Shown here piece after piece: positions 29,960 to 39,182 of a DNA stretch of 64,000 bases. Below the pieces are notes generated by a model. The model worked only from the letters and a program-made list of their open reading frames with translations, searched no databases and was not told where the DNA came from. Each line of letters opens with the position of its first letter. Position 1 is the first letter of the stretch. Origin of the DNA: Pseudomonas sp. dw_358 (GTDB taxonomy: Bacteria; Pseudomonadota; Gammaproteobacteria; Pseudomonadales; Pseudomonadaceae); the NCBI RefSeq assembly GCF_018449655.1, contig NZ_JAAVUX010000009.1, forward strand, positions 124,001 to 188,000. Direction: 5' to 3'. The translations under genes and the position numbers were made by a program.

Positions 29960-31217
29960 GTCCGTCTCCTCGGGCGTCACGGGGCAAGCGCAGCTCGGTG
30001 AGCGTGCCGCCATCCTCATGACTATAGAGTTTCACCGAGCCGCCGGCACGTGTCACGCTGGCCTTGCTCAGAAACAGGCCCAGGCCGAAGCCTTTGCCTT
30101 TGGTGGTAATAAAGGGCTTGCCGATCTGTTCGGCGATAGCCAAGGGTACACCCGGACCGTGATCGCGGATGCTGATGAAAATATTTTCAGTGTTCCAGTC
30201 AACCTGAACTTCCAGCCCTTCCGGGCAGGCATCGGCCGCATTGTTGAGCAGATTGAGCAGTGCCTGGGTCAGATCCGGCGGCGGCGCCAGCCATGGCACG
30301 CTGCCGGGGCTCAGGCACTCGAAGCGGTAGGTGCTTTCCGGGCGCATCAGGTGCCAGCGGTCCAGTGCCTCGGAAAGCCAGTCGGTCACCTCGCGGTTGA
30401 CCACGGCCATGCGCCGGTTGGCCTCGGCTGCGCGCACCAACTGCTGCAGGGTTTCCTTGCACAGCTTGACCTGGTCCTGAAGGATCCCCAGGTCTTCCTG
30501 CAACGCAGGGTCGGTGTGGTCCTGGCGCATTTCCTTGAGCAACACGCTCATGGTCGCCAGCGGCGTACCCAGTTCATGGGCCGCACCCGCGGCCTCGGTG
30601 GCCACGGCGAGCAGTTGCTGATCACGCAAACCTTCTTCACGCCGCTCGGCCCGCAGTTGCTCCTGACGGCGCAGCTCTTCAGCCATGCGCGCGGCAAAGA
30701 AGGTGATGACGCCGGCCGCCAGGGCAAAGCTCAGCCACATGCCGTAGATCTGCATGTTTTCCCGGGCGATGATCGGGAAGGTGTCCAGTGGGTAGAAGCG
30801 CACCAGCAAGGTGGTGTAGCACACCAGGGCCAGGCCCGAGAGTGCCACCGAATACACCCAGGGCAAGGTCACCGCGGCAATCGTCAATGGCACCAGGTAA
30901 TAGGAAACGAAGGGGTTGGTCGAGCCGCCCGAGTAATACAGCAGCACGCTGTGGATCAGCAGATCGCAGGCCAGCTGCAAGGCATATTCAAGCTCGGTGA
31001 CCGGCAGCGAGGCACGCAGGCGCATCGAGGTGATTGCACACAGCACCCCCGAACAGGCCAAGGTAATGCTCAGGGGCAGCCATGGTAGCGGCAGCAGGTG
31101 GGTCAGGTAGGCGAAGCCCACCGAACCGGCCTGGGCGGCCAGCACAAGGATACGAACGAGGGTCAGGCGCCAGAGGTTCTGGCGAGTCGCGGAAACGGGC
31201 AATACCGAGGCGAGCAT
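29952..31217 (-). CDS. roxS: RoxS, redox-sensing histidine kinase (PrrB/RegB family)
   Basis: Product of 421 residues from the ATG at 31217 with GGAG 5 bases upstream. About six membrane spans fill residues 15-180. The ubiquinone-binding GGSTNPF motif is at 97-103, the phosphorylated His214 is in AAHELGTPLATM, and the redox-box cysteine Cys253 is in QVKLCKETL. The ATPase domain has NNAADACPEG and GFGLGLF. All three redox features of RegB-type kinases are therefore present. Divergent from the SIMPL gene. Confidence 0.95.
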   Translation of the reverse strand: MLASVLPVSATRQNLWRLTLVRILVLAAQAGSVGFAYLTHLLPLPWLPLSITLACSGVLCAITSMRLRASLPVTELEYALQLACDLLIHSVLLYYSGGSTNPFVSYYLVPLTIAAVTLPWVYSVALSGLALVCYTTLLVRFYPLDTFPIIARENMQIYGMWLSFALAAGVITFFAARMAEELRRQEQLRAERREEGLRDQQLLAVATEAAGAAHELGTPLATMSVLLKEMRQDHTDPALQEDLGILQDQVKLCKETLQQLVRAAEANRRMAVVNREVTDWLSEALDRWHLMRPESTYRFECLSPGSVPWLAPPPDLTQALLNLLNNAADACPEGLEVQVDWNTENIFISIRDHGPGVPLAIAEQIGKPFITTKGKGFGLGLFLSKASVTRAGGSVKLYSHEDGGTLTELRLPRDARGDGHE

Positions 31218-31429
31218 GAGCTCTCCAGTTGGGCGCAACGGACGGATCGTCGCAAGTATACGCAAATGTTGTGGAAAACCGCCAAATCTGCGGCAAAGGG
31301 CCACAGCCGGAGAGGTCGAGCCATCGGGCCATAAAAGTGATTCATGGTTTTTCCAACCAACCCGAGACCCCCTACCACCCGCTACAGTCTGAGTCAGCGC
31401 CACAAACGTCGTCCCTCAAGGAGCCTCAC

Positions 31430-32140
31430 ATGCCCCGCCTCAGTCGCAGCGCCCTGTTCCTTTTCGCTGCCGGCACTCTCGCCAGCCTGCCCGTGCTTGC
31501 CGATGAAACCCGCTACAACCAGATATCCCTGCGCACGGAGGTGAGCCAGGAAGTCCCGCGCGACCTGATGATGGTCACCCTCTACACCGAGGCTCAGGAC
31601 AGCGACCCGGCCAAGCTTGCCGCGCAGATCAGCGACACGGTCAACAAGGCGCTGAGCCAGGCGCGCCAGGCTCAGGGCGTGACCCTGCGCCAGGGCACGC
31701 GCAACAGCTACCCGGTGTACGACGACAAAGGCCAGAAAATCACCGGATGGCGCGAGCGGGCGGAAATCCGCCTGGAAAGCCCGGATTTCGCGACGCTGTC
31801 GACACTGACCGGCGAACTGCTGCAAAGCCTGAAAATGGGCAGCCTGGACTTCACCATCTCGCCCGCTTCACGCAAGCTCAATGAAGATGCCCTGCTCAAG
31901 GAAGCGGTGGGCGCCTTCAAGGGCCGCGCGGCGCTGGTCACAGAGGCCATGGGCGGCAAGAGTTACAAGGTGGTCAACCTGAATCTCAATACGTCGGGCT
32001 TCAACCCTGGCTTTGCGCGCGCACCGATGATGATGAAGGCGGCCCGCGCCGACAGCGCACCGGTGACGCCGGACGTGGAAGCCGGGACCAGCGCGGTGAG
32101 CATCACGGCGGACGGAACCATTGAGGTGATAATGCCGTAG
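31430..32140 (+). CDS. Periplasmic SIMPL-domain (DUF541) protein
   Basis: Product of 236 residues from the ATG at 31430, which has AAGGAG 7 bases upstream; earlier starts run into the roxS promoter region. A signal peptide (FLFAAGTLASLPVLA) is cleaved after about residue 24. The rest fits the SIMPL/DUF541 fold (oligomeric beta/alpha periplasmic proteins, BP26-like), ending in SAVSITADGTIEVIMP. The precise role is unknown for the family; oxidative-stress links have been reported for YggE. The location between roxS and dpp is the same as I recall in P. aeruginosa. Confidence 0.85.
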   Translation: MPRLSRSALFLFAAGTLASLPVLADETRYNQISLRTEVSQEVPRDLMMVTLYTEAQDSDPAKLAAQISDTVNKALSQARQAQGVTLRQGTRNSYPVYDDKGQKITGWRERAEIRLESPDFATLSTLTGELLQSLKMGSLDFTISPASRKLNEDALLKEAVGAFKGRAALVTEAMGGKSYKVVNLNLNTSGFNPGFARAPMMMKAARADSAPVTPDVEAGTSAVSITADGTIEVIMP

Positions 32141-32148
32141 GGGCTGCG

Positions 32149-32170
32149 TCGTGCTTGCTCGCGATGGCCG
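32149..32170. repeat. REP-like half element
   Basis: The sequence around TCGTGCTTGCTCGCGATGGC resembles one arm of the pseudomonad REP consensus, just after the SIMPL gene stop. A clear inverse arm is missing in the 52 bases before dppA, so this may be a degenerate or solitary copy. Confidence 0.4.
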
Positions 32171-32221
32171 TAACGCGGTACACCTGCCGGGCTGCATGAT
32201 CTCAACTGCCCAGAGGCCCCC

Positions 32222-33820
32222 ATGGATCGATCCGCCTTCAAACCTTTGCTGCTGGCTGCCCTGCTCTGCACGACACCGCTGGCCCAGGCGGCCAGCACCC
32301 TGGTCTACTGCTCGGAAGCCAGCCCCGCCGGCTTCGACCCCAGTCAGTACACCAGCGGGACCGACTTCGATGCTTCGGCTGAAACCGTCTTCAATCGCCT
32401 GACCCAGTTCAAGCGTGGCGGCACCGAAGTCGAGCCGGGGCTCGCCACCGCCTGGGATGTCTCCAGCGACGGCCTGACCTACACCTTTCACCTGCGCCAG
32501 GGCGTGAAGTTTCACACCACCGACTACTTCAAGCCGACCCGCGACTTCGACGCCGACGACGTGCTGTTCACCTTCCAGCGTCTTCTGGACAAGGACATGC
32601 CGTTCCGCAAGGCCTACCCTTCCGAGTCGCCGTACTTCACCGACATGGGCCTGGACAGCACGATCAAGTCCGTGAGCAAGACCGACCAGCAGACCGTGGT
32701 GTTCCAGCTCAACAACGTCGACGCTGCATTCGTGCAGAACCTGGCCATGAGCTTCGCCTCGGTACAATCCGCCGAATACGCCGCCCAGTTGCTCAAGGAA
32801 GGCAAGGCGGCCGATTTGAACCAGTTGCCCATCGGCACTGGCCCCTTCGTGTTCAAGCGCTACCAGAAAGATGCCCAGATCCGCTTCGTCGCCAACAAGG
32901 CCTACTGGAAGCCCGAAGACGTCAAGATCGACAACCTGATCTTCGCCATCACCCCCGATGCCGCCGTGCGCTTGCAGAAACTCAAGCGTAACGAGTGCCA
33001 GGTCAGCGGCTACCCGAGGCCTGAGGACATCGAAGTGGCCAAAGAGGACCCGGACCTCAAGGTGCTCAGCCAGCCCGGTTTCAACCTGGGCTTTCTCGCC
33101 TATAACGTGACCCACAAGCCCCTTGACCAACTCAAGGTACGTCAGGCGCTGGACATGGCCATCGACAAGCCGGCCATCATCAAGGCGGTGTACCAGAGCG
33201 CAGGGCAACTGGCCCAGAACGCATTGCCGCCAGGCCAGTGGTCATTCGATCCGAGCATCAAGGACGCCCCCTACGACCCGACCAAGGCGCGCCAGTTGCT
33301 CAAGGAGGCCGGCGTAAAAGAGGGCACCGAGCTCAACCTCTGGGCCATGACCGTGCAGCGCGCGTCCAACCCCAATGCCCGCATGTCGGCACAGATGATT
33401 CAGAACGACTGGGCCAAGGTCGGCATCAAGGCCAATATCGTCAGCTACGAATGGGGCGAATACATCAAGCGCGCCAAGCAAGGCGAGCACGATGTGATGA
33501 TCTACGGCTGGACCGGCGACAATGGTGACCCCGACAACTGGCTGGGTGTGCTCTACAGCTGCGCAGCCGTCAAGGGCAGCAACTATGCCAAGTGGTGCGA
33601 CCCCGCCTACGACAAGCTGATCCAGCAGGCCAAGCTCTCCAGCAACCGCGACGAGCGCGTGAAACTGTACCAGCAGGCGCAGAAGATATTGAAGGAACAG
33701 GTGCCTATCACCCCGATCGCCAACTCCACGGTGTTCCAGCCGATGAGGAAGGAAGTCCAGGACTTCAAGATCAGCCCCTTCGGCCTCACGCCGTTCTACG
33801 GTGTCAGCCTGAGCAAGTGA
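32222..33820 (+). CDS. Dipeptide-binding protein, DppA-type copy 1
   Basis: Product of 532 residues, a family-5 periplasmic solute-binding protein. Signal peptide at about residues 1-23 (LLLAALLCTTPLAQA), then the DppA start ASTLVYCSEASPAGFDPSQY. It captures peptides in the periplasm for the DppBCDF importer encoded downstream. It is a close relative of the second copy at 34074, with which it shares most of its motifs, and a more distant one of the third. A hairpin follows at 33830. The ribosome-binding site (AGAGG) is modest. Confidence 0.93.
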   Translation: MDRSAFKPLLLAALLCTTPLAQAASTLVYCSEASPAGFDPSQYTSGTDFDASAETVFNRLTQFKRGGTEVEPGLATAWDVSSDGLTYTFHLRQGVKFHTTDYFKPTRDFDADDVLFTFQRLLDKDMPFRKAYPSESPYFTDMGLDSTIKSVSKTDQQTVVFQLNNVDAAFVQNLAMSFASVQSAEYAAQLLKEGKAADLNQLPIGTGPFVFKRYQKDAQIRFVANKAYWKPEDVKIDNLIFAITPDAAVRLQKLKRNECQVSGYPRPEDIEVAKEDPDLKVLSQPGFNLGFLAYNVTHKPLDQLKVRQALDMAIDKPAIIKAVYQSAGQLAQNALPPGQWSFDPSIKDAPYDPTKARQLLKEAGVKEGTELNLWAMTVQRASNPNARMSAQMIQNDWAKVGIKANIVSYEWGEYIKRAKQGEHDVMIYGWTGDNGDPDNWLGVLYSCAAVKGSNYAKWCDPAYDKLIQQAKLSSNRDERVKLYQQAQKILKEQVPITPIANSTVFQPMRKEVQDFKISPFGLTPFYGVSLSK

Positions 33821-33829
33821 TACCGAGCG

Positions 33830-33865
33830 CCCCAATCGAGTGCGCATATTCACTCGATTCGGGGG
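33830..33865 (+). terminator. Stem-loop after the first dppA copy
   Basis: A stem of AATCGAGTG/CACTCGATT is extended by CCCC/GGGG across one bulged base, with an 8-base loop. It has no clear T-run behind it, so it may protect the 3' end of the mRNA as well as stop transcription. The rest of the 253-base gap to the next gene is AT-richer and should hold a promoter for the second copy, but no clear hexamer pair was found. Confidence 0.6.
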
Positions 33866-34073
33866 TTGTGGTGCGCCCTCTGCACTGAAATATTCAGTAG
33901 CAAACGTTCAAATGAAGGATTTTTTATATCCATGCGACATTTTTGGACGCGCGTACCACTCTGTCGCTAGCTATTTTCTCCAGAACCTTGATTTGGGTAT
34001 GCGGCCTGCATAAGTATCGGCAGGTCGACTCACGAGGTCGTCCTCAATTCAAAATGACAACAATGAGGCCACC

Positions 34074-35672
34074 ATGCTCAAACACGCAGTCATTCCGTTT
34101 CTGGTAGGAGCAAGCTTGCTGGCCAGCGCCCCCTTTGCGCACGCGGCCAGCAATCTGGTGTTCTGCTCCGAAGGCAGCCCGGCGGGTTTCGACCCGGCCC
34201 AGTACACCACCGGAACCGACTTCGATGCTTCGGCTGAAACCATTTTCAACCGTCTGACCCAATTCCAGCGCGGCGGCACTACGGTCATTCCAGGCCTGGC
34301 GACCAGCTGGGACGTTTCCCCCGACGGCCTGACCTACGTTTTTCACCTGCGTGACGGCGTCAAGTTCCACACTACCGACTACTTCAAGCCGACCCGCACG
34401 TTCAACGCCGACGACGTGCTGTTCACCTTCGACCGCATGCTCGACAAGAACATGCCGTTCCGCAAGGCGTACCCCACCGAATTCCCTTACTTCACCGACA
34501 TGGGCATGGACACCAACATTGCCAAGGTGGAGAAAGTCGACGACCACACCGTCAAGTTCACCTTGAACGGCGTCGATGCGGCGTTCATCCAGGACATGGC
34601 CATGAGCTTCGCGTCGATCCAGTCGGCTGAATACGCAGCCCAGCTGCTCAAGGAAGGCAAGCCCGAGGACATCAACCAGAAGCCCATCGGCACCGGCCCG
34701 TTCATTTTCAGCAAGTATCAGAAAGATGCGCAGATTCGCTACAAGGGTAACAAGGACTACTGGAACCCTGATGACGTCAAGATCGACAACCTGATCTTCG
34801 CCATCACCACCGACGCCTCGGTGCGCATGCAGAAGCTCAAGAAGAACGAGTGCCAGGTCACTGCCTACCCGCGCCCGGCCGACATCAAGCCGCTGAGCGA
34901 AGACAAGAACCTGCAGATGCCTAATCAGGCGGGCTTCAACCTCGGTTACATTTCGTACAACGTCACCCACAAGCCACTGGACAACGTCAATGTCCGTCGC
35001 GCCCTGGACATGGCGGTGAACAAGCAGCAGATCATCGATGCGGTGTACCAGGGCGCGGGCCAACTGGCGGTCAACGCCATGCCGCCGACCCAATGGTCGT
35101 ATGACACCACCATCAAGGATGCCGGCTACAACCCCGAGAAAGCCAAGGAGCTGCTCAAGGCTGCCGGCGTCGCCGACGGTACCGAGATCCAGCTGTGGGC
35201 CATGCCGGTCCAGCGCCCGTACAACCCCAATGCCAAGCTGATGGCTGAAATGCTGCAATCGGACTGGGCCAAGGTCGGAATCAAGGCCAAGATCGTTACC
35301 TACGAGTGGGGCGAGTACATCAAGCGCGCGAAGGCGGGCGAGACGGACGCCATGCTCATTGGCTGGAGCGGCGACAACGGTGACCCGGATAACTGGCTGG
35401 GTACCCTGTTTGGCTGCGATGCCATCAACGGCAACAACTTTGCCAAGTGGTGCAATGCCGACTACGACAAGCTGATCAAGGCCGGCAAAGGCACTTCCGA
35501 TCAGGCCAAGCGCACCGAGTTCTACAAGCAGGCGCAACATATGCTCAAGGACCAGGTACCGCTGACGCCGATCGCACACTCCACGGTGTATCAGCCCATG
35601 CGCGCCAATGTAGTGGACTTCAAGATCAGCCCGCTGGGCCTGAACTCCTTCTACGGCGTAGGCATCAAGTAA
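34074..35672 (+). CDS. dppA: Dipeptide-binding protein, DppA-type copy 2
   Basis: Product of 532 residues. Signal peptide to about residue 24 (ASLLASAPFAHA), then ASNLVFCSEGSPAGFDPAQY. Family-5 solute-binding domain over the whole length, with the conserved PYNPNAKLMAEMLQ and WSGDNGDPDNWLG stretches lining the peptide pocket. GAGG stands before the ATG. It is very like copy 1, suggesting gene duplication followed by ligand divergence. A UUCG-loop hairpin lies immediately downstream, typical of highly expressed binding-protein transcripts. Confidence 0.94.
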   Translation: MLKHAVIPFLVGASLLASAPFAHAASNLVFCSEGSPAGFDPAQYTTGTDFDASAETIFNRLTQFQRGGTTVIPGLATSWDVSPDGLTYVFHLRDGVKFHTTDYFKPTRTFNADDVLFTFDRMLDKNMPFRKAYPTEFPYFTDMGMDTNIAKVEKVDDHTVKFTLNGVDAAFIQDMAMSFASIQSAEYAAQLLKEGKPEDINQKPIGTGPFIFSKYQKDAQIRYKGNKDYWNPDDVKIDNLIFAITTDASVRMQKLKKNECQVTAYPRPADIKPLSEDKNLQMPNQAGFNLGYISYNVTHKPLDNVNVRRALDMAVNKQQIIDAVYQGAGQLAVNAMPPTQWSYDTTIKDAGYNPEKAKELLKAAGVADGTEIQLWAMPVQRPYNPNAKLMAEMLQSDWAKVGIKAKIVTYEWGEYIKRAKAGETDAMLIGWSGDNGDPDNWLGTLFGCDAINGNNFAKWCNADYDKLIKAGKGTSDQAKRTEFYKQAQHMLKDQVPLTPIAHSTVYQPMRANVVDFKISPLGLNSFYGVGIK

Positions 35673-35680
35673 GGCTTTCT

Positions 35681-35706
35681 GTGGCGGTGCTTTCGAGCGC
35701 CGCCAC
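35681..35706 (+). terminator. UUCG-tetraloop hairpin after the second dppA copy
   Basis: GTGGCGGTGCT, loop TTCG, AGCGCCGCCAC: an 11-bp stem with one G-U pair, only 8 bases after the stop codon. No T-run follows. It is best read as an mRNA-protecting or rho-assisted terminating structure. Confidence 0.7.
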
Positions 35707-36053
35707 GGCGGCTGTCGCAACACCTGGAAATAGAAGATCGTCTCCTACGGCATGGATCAGCCTACCGGGCGCACTTTCGGAAATTTCCTTCACACAATTC
35801 GGAACTCGTCGTCTGTACGGGCATGACCTGAAGCTTTAGCTTCGGGCTTGTCACGGCCACGCGTATTCGACGCCGATCAACCCCAGGCACGCTGGAGCAG
35901 GCATTTCGCCAGCTGTGGCTACGCTCGCGCCGCTTTCACCGAAAGGGGCGCGCCCCTCCCGCTGCAAACACTTGCAGCGGCCCACTGCAACACAGGCAAC
36001 ACCACAATTAAGCAGGCTCACTCGATGGGATCTGCGAAAACAAGGAGCTTCAA
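35707..36053. other. Gap between dppA copy 2 and the porin gene
   Basis: These 347 bases hold no convincing gene. Short reading frames on the plus strand lack ribosome-binding sites and have poor composition. A small stem (GAAGCTTTAGCTTC) at about 35831-35844 and a second one (GCTGCAAACACTTGCAGC) at about 35961-35978 are visible. An AAGGAG site at 36042 belongs to the porin gene. A separate porin promoter is likely but not identifiable. Confidence 0.5.
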
Positions 36054-37433
36054 ATGAGCATCAAAAAGACGTTGTTGGCACTTTCCATAGGCAGCATCAG
36101 CGGCCTGGCGAACGCGGAAATTGTCAGTCAGGAATTCATCTCCACCAAGCGCGCCGGCACCAGTGCCCAGGCCAACGCCAAAGGTTTCATTGAAGGGCAG
36201 ACACTGGGAGGCAGCACGCGTACCTGGTACTCCAACGAAATGACACGCCGAGACTTGCGCTTCAGCTACAACAAGGACGGTACACAGGTGCCCACTTCGC
36301 GAGCGATTCAAGCCGTGCAGGGCACCATCCTCACCTACGGCTCCGGTTACACCCAAGGTACTGTCGGCGTGAGCACCGAGATGGCGCTGTATAACGCGGT
36401 CGCTCTGGACCGTAGCCGGCGTGACCTTGCCGGCGGACGCTTCAACCGCACCCTGGTCGATAACAGCGGCGATGCTGTGGGCCAATGGAGCAAGCTGGGG
36501 CTGGGCAACATCAAGTTCCGCGTGTCCAACACCACGTTGACCGCAGGCCGCCAGAACATGGATACGCCCATGGTCTCCACCATCGGCAACCGCGCCTTGC
36601 CTTCCAGCTTCCAGGGCCTGGCCATCAACAGTGCCGAGTTCAACAACCTGTCCTTCGACCTTGCCACCTTCGACCGCCTCTCGCCTCGCAGCGAACAAGG
36701 CCTGAGAAAGTTCGTTTCCGAGTACGGCAGCCGCGCAGTCAGTGCCGATCACGTGCACACCGCCGGCCTCAACTATCAGCCGCTCGAGAGTCTGTCCACC
36801 AGCCTGTACGCCACTCAGGCGCAGGACCTGTGGAACCAGTACTACCTGGGCGCCAAGCATGAATTGGGCGACCCCCAAGTGCTCGGCCTGACCACCAACC
36901 TGAACTACTACAAGACCAAGAACACCGGCAAGAACCTGCTGGGCGCGATCGACAACAACACCTACAGCCTGGCATTCACCGCGACCCACAAGGCCCACAG
37001 CCTGACCCTTGCCTATCAGGAGAACTCGGGCAACGAGTACTTCGACTACCTGAACGAAACCAACGGCATCTTCCTGGCCAACTCCCTGATGTCGGATTTC
37101 AACGGACCGAACGAGAAATCCCTTCAAGTGGCCTATGGCCTGAACATGGCCGAGTACGGCGTGCCCGGCCTGAAGTTCAGCCTGTATCAAGCGCGTGGCT
37201 GGGGCATCGACGGTACCCACTACAAGGGCACAGGCTACAGCGGCCTGAACGCGATGAAAGGCGAGCACCACTACGAATACGGCGTGGGCACCTCCTATGA
37301 CGTGCAGACCGGGCCGCTCAAGAACAGCGTGGTTCGCGCCACGTACTCTGCCCACCGCGCCAGCGCCAACCAGATCGACGGCAGCCTCAACGAGTTCCGC
37401 CTGGTGACCACGATTCCATTCACCCTCTTGTAA
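36054..37433 (+). CDS. OprD-family outer-membrane porin (OpdP-like)
   Basis: Product of 459 residues. Signal peptide at about 1-22 (LLALSIGSISGLANA), then an 18-strand-type OprD barrel with the family stretches TRRDLRFSYNKDG and YKGTGYSGLNAMKGEHHYEYG and a C-terminal strand ending IPFTLL. OprD porins are channels for basic amino acids, small acids or peptides. The position between dppA copies matches the dipeptide porin OpdP of P. aeruginosa, so peptide entry is the likely role. AAGGAG precedes the ATG by 6 bases. Confidence 0.9.
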   Translation: MSIKKTLLALSIGSISGLANAEIVSQEFISTKRAGTSAQANAKGFIEGQTLGGSTRTWYSNEMTRRDLRFSYNKDGTQVPTSRAIQAVQGTILTYGSGYTQGTVGVSTEMALYNAVALDRSRRDLAGGRFNRTLVDNSGDAVGQWSKLGLGNIKFRVSNTTLTAGRQNMDTPMVSTIGNRALPSSFQGLAINSAEFNNLSFDLATFDRLSPRSEQGLRKFVSEYGSRAVSADHVHTAGLNYQPLESLSTSLYATQAQDLWNQYYLGAKHELGDPQVLGLTTNLNYYKTKNTGKNLLGAIDNNTYSLAFTATHKAHSLTLAYQENSGNEYFDYLNETNGIFLANSLMSDFNGPNEKSLQVAYGLNMAEYGVPGLKFSLYQARGWGIDGTHYKGTGYSGLNAMKGEHHYEYGVGTSYDVQTGPLKNSVVRATYSAHRASANQIDGSLNEFRLVTTIPFTLL

Positions 37434-37447
37434 TGCCGTAAACCAAC

Positions 37448-37478
37448 GCCATGGCCGGTTCGAAGAATCGGTCATGGC
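37448..37478 (+). terminator. Stem-loop between porin and third dppA copy
   Basis: GCCATGGCCG pairs with CGGTCATGGC (one G-U) around an 11-base loop, 14 bases after the porin stop. Read-through into the next gene is likely because only 31 bases separate it from that start. Confidence 0.55.
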
Positions 37479-37509
37479 AATCCCGCTCACTAGACCGCAG
37501 AGGTGCCTG

Positions 37510-39102
37510 ATGAAAACGCTAAAACTCGCTGCATTGGCCGCAGCCTTGCTCGGAGCCAGCATCGGCGTTCAAGCCAAACCGCTGGTGGTCTGTACAGAAG
37601 CCAGCCCGGAGGGTTTCGATATTGTGCAGTACACCACTGCCACCACCGCCGACGCTGCTTCGGAAACCATCTTCAACCGCCTCGTGGATTTCACCCCCGG
37701 GACTACCGACACCCAACCGGGCCTGGCCGAACGCTGGGAAATCAGCCCGGACGGCACCCAATACACGTTTCATCTGCGCCACGGGGTGAAGTTTCAGACC
37801 ACCGACTACTTCAAGCCGACCCGCGAGATGAACGCCGACGATGTGCTGTGGAGTTTTCAGCGCCAACTGGACCCCAGGCATCCGTGGCACGACAAGGCCC
37901 CGCTGGGCTTCCCCTATTTTGAATCCATGGGCCTGCAGAACCTGATCACGGCCATCGACAAGCTCGACGACTACACCGTGCGCTTCACCCTCAAGCGCGC
38001 CGAAGCGCCGTTCCTGCGCGACATGGCGATGGGCTTCGCCTCGATCTACTCCAGCGAATACGCCGATCAATTGCTCAAGGCCGGCAAAACCGACGAGATC
38101 AACAGCAAGCCCGTGGGCACTGGGCCATTCATCCTGGTGCGTTATTCCAAGGATGCGCAAGTGCGCTACAAGGCCAACCCCGACTACTACAAAGGCAAGC
38201 CGCCCGCCGACCCGCTGGTGTTTGCCATCACCACGGACAGCAACGTGCGCCTGCAAAAACTGCGCGCCAACGAATGCCAGGTGATGGTCTATCCCAAGCC
38301 CGAAGACGTCGCCAGCATCAAAGCCGACCCGAACCTGCACCTGGATCAAATGGATGCGCTGATGACCAGCTTCGTGGCCATCAATACCCAGCACAAATGG
38401 TTGAGCGACGTACGCGTGCGCCGAGCCCTGCAGATGGCGCTGGACAAACCCAACCTGGTCAACAACCTGTTCGGCAAAGACAACGCTACCTTGGCCACCA
38501 ACCCCTACCCTGCGACGCTGCTGGGCTATGACAAAAGCATTGTCGATACACCTCATGACCCGGCCAAGGCTCGGGAGCTGCTAAAGGAAGCCGGCGTACC
38601 GGAAGGCACCACGTTCACCATCTTCACCCGCAATGGTGGTGGCGCGACCAATCCCAATCCCACCTTGGCGGCGCAATTGTTGCAAGCGGATCTGGCCAAG
38701 GTCGGCCTCAACGGCGATATCCGAGTCTTCGAATGGGGCGAGCTGAACAAACGTGCCAAGTCGGGCGAACATGACCTGCTGTTTTATGGCTGGGCAGGGG
38801 ATAATGGCGACCCGGACAACTTTCTCACGCCCAACCTCAGTTGCGACGCTGCCATCACCGGAGAAAACTCCGCACGCTGGTGCAACAAGGACTTCGACGC
38901 CTTGATTACCAAGGCGCGCGGCGAAAGTGAACCGGCCGCCCGTGCGGCGCTCTACCAACAGGCTCAGGTGGTGTTCCACGACCAACAGCCATGGCTCAGC
39001 CTGGCCCACCCGAAACTGTTCAGTGCAACACGCAAGAATGTCGAAGGCTTCCACACCAGCCCGATGACCAATAATAACTTCGCTACCACCCAGGTGAAGT
39101 AA
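37510..39102 (+). CDS. Dipeptide-binding protein, DppA-type copy 3
   Basis: Product of 530 residues from the ATG at 37510 (MKTLKLAALAAALLG), preceded by AGAGG; an upstream in-frame ATG at 37474 lies inside the hairpin region and would spoil the signal peptide. Signal cleavage is near residue 22 (IGVQA). It keeps the family-5 fold and motifs (EASPEGFDIVQY, TTDYFKPTREMNADDV, WAGDNGDPDNFL) but diverges clearly from the other two copies, so it probably binds a different peptide class. It is the copy nearest the permease genes. Confidence 0.93.
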   Translation: MKTLKLAALAAALLGASIGVQAKPLVVCTEASPEGFDIVQYTTATTADAASETIFNRLVDFTPGTTDTQPGLAERWEISPDGTQYTFHLRHGVKFQTTDYFKPTREMNADDVLWSFQRQLDPRHPWHDKAPLGFPYFESMGLQNLITAIDKLDDYTVRFTLKRAEAPFLRDMAMGFASIYSSEYADQLLKAGKTDEINSKPVGTGPFILVRYSKDAQVRYKANPDYYKGKPPADPLVFAITTDSNVRLQKLRANECQVMVYPKPEDVASIKADPNLHLDQMDALMTSFVAINTQHKWLSDVRVRRALQMALDKPNLVNNLFGKDNATLATNPYPATLLGYDKSIVDTPHDPAKARELLKEAGVPEGTTFTIFTRNGGGATNPNPTLAAQLLQADLAKVGLNGDIRVFEWGELNKRAKSGEHDLLFYGWAGDNGDPDNFLTPNLSCDAAITGENSARWCNKDFDALITKARGESEPAARAALYQQAQVVFHDQQPWLSLAHPKLFSATRKNVEGFHTSPMTNNNFATTQVK

Positions 39103-39110
39103 AACAACGT

Positions 39111-39143
39111 CCGCCCCAGTGCCTGAACCGGCACGGGAGGCGG
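39111..39143 (+). terminator. Stem-loop between third dppA copy and dppB
   Basis: CCGCC..AGTGCC pairs with GGCAC..GGCGG around TGAACC, starting 8 bases after the stop. The position between a binding-protein gene and its permease genes is typical of structures that make the binding protein more abundant than the permease. Confidence 0.6.
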
Positions 39144-39182
39144 GCTTGCCTAACCGGCTGATGAACCGAGGTACTCCCCAGG

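Noticed and set aside
33988..34014. A GG-N10-GC pair resembling a sigma-54 promoter before the second dppA
   Set aside because: Only the minimal dinucleotides and a few other bases match, which is expected by chance in GC-rich DNA; no activator site is visible.
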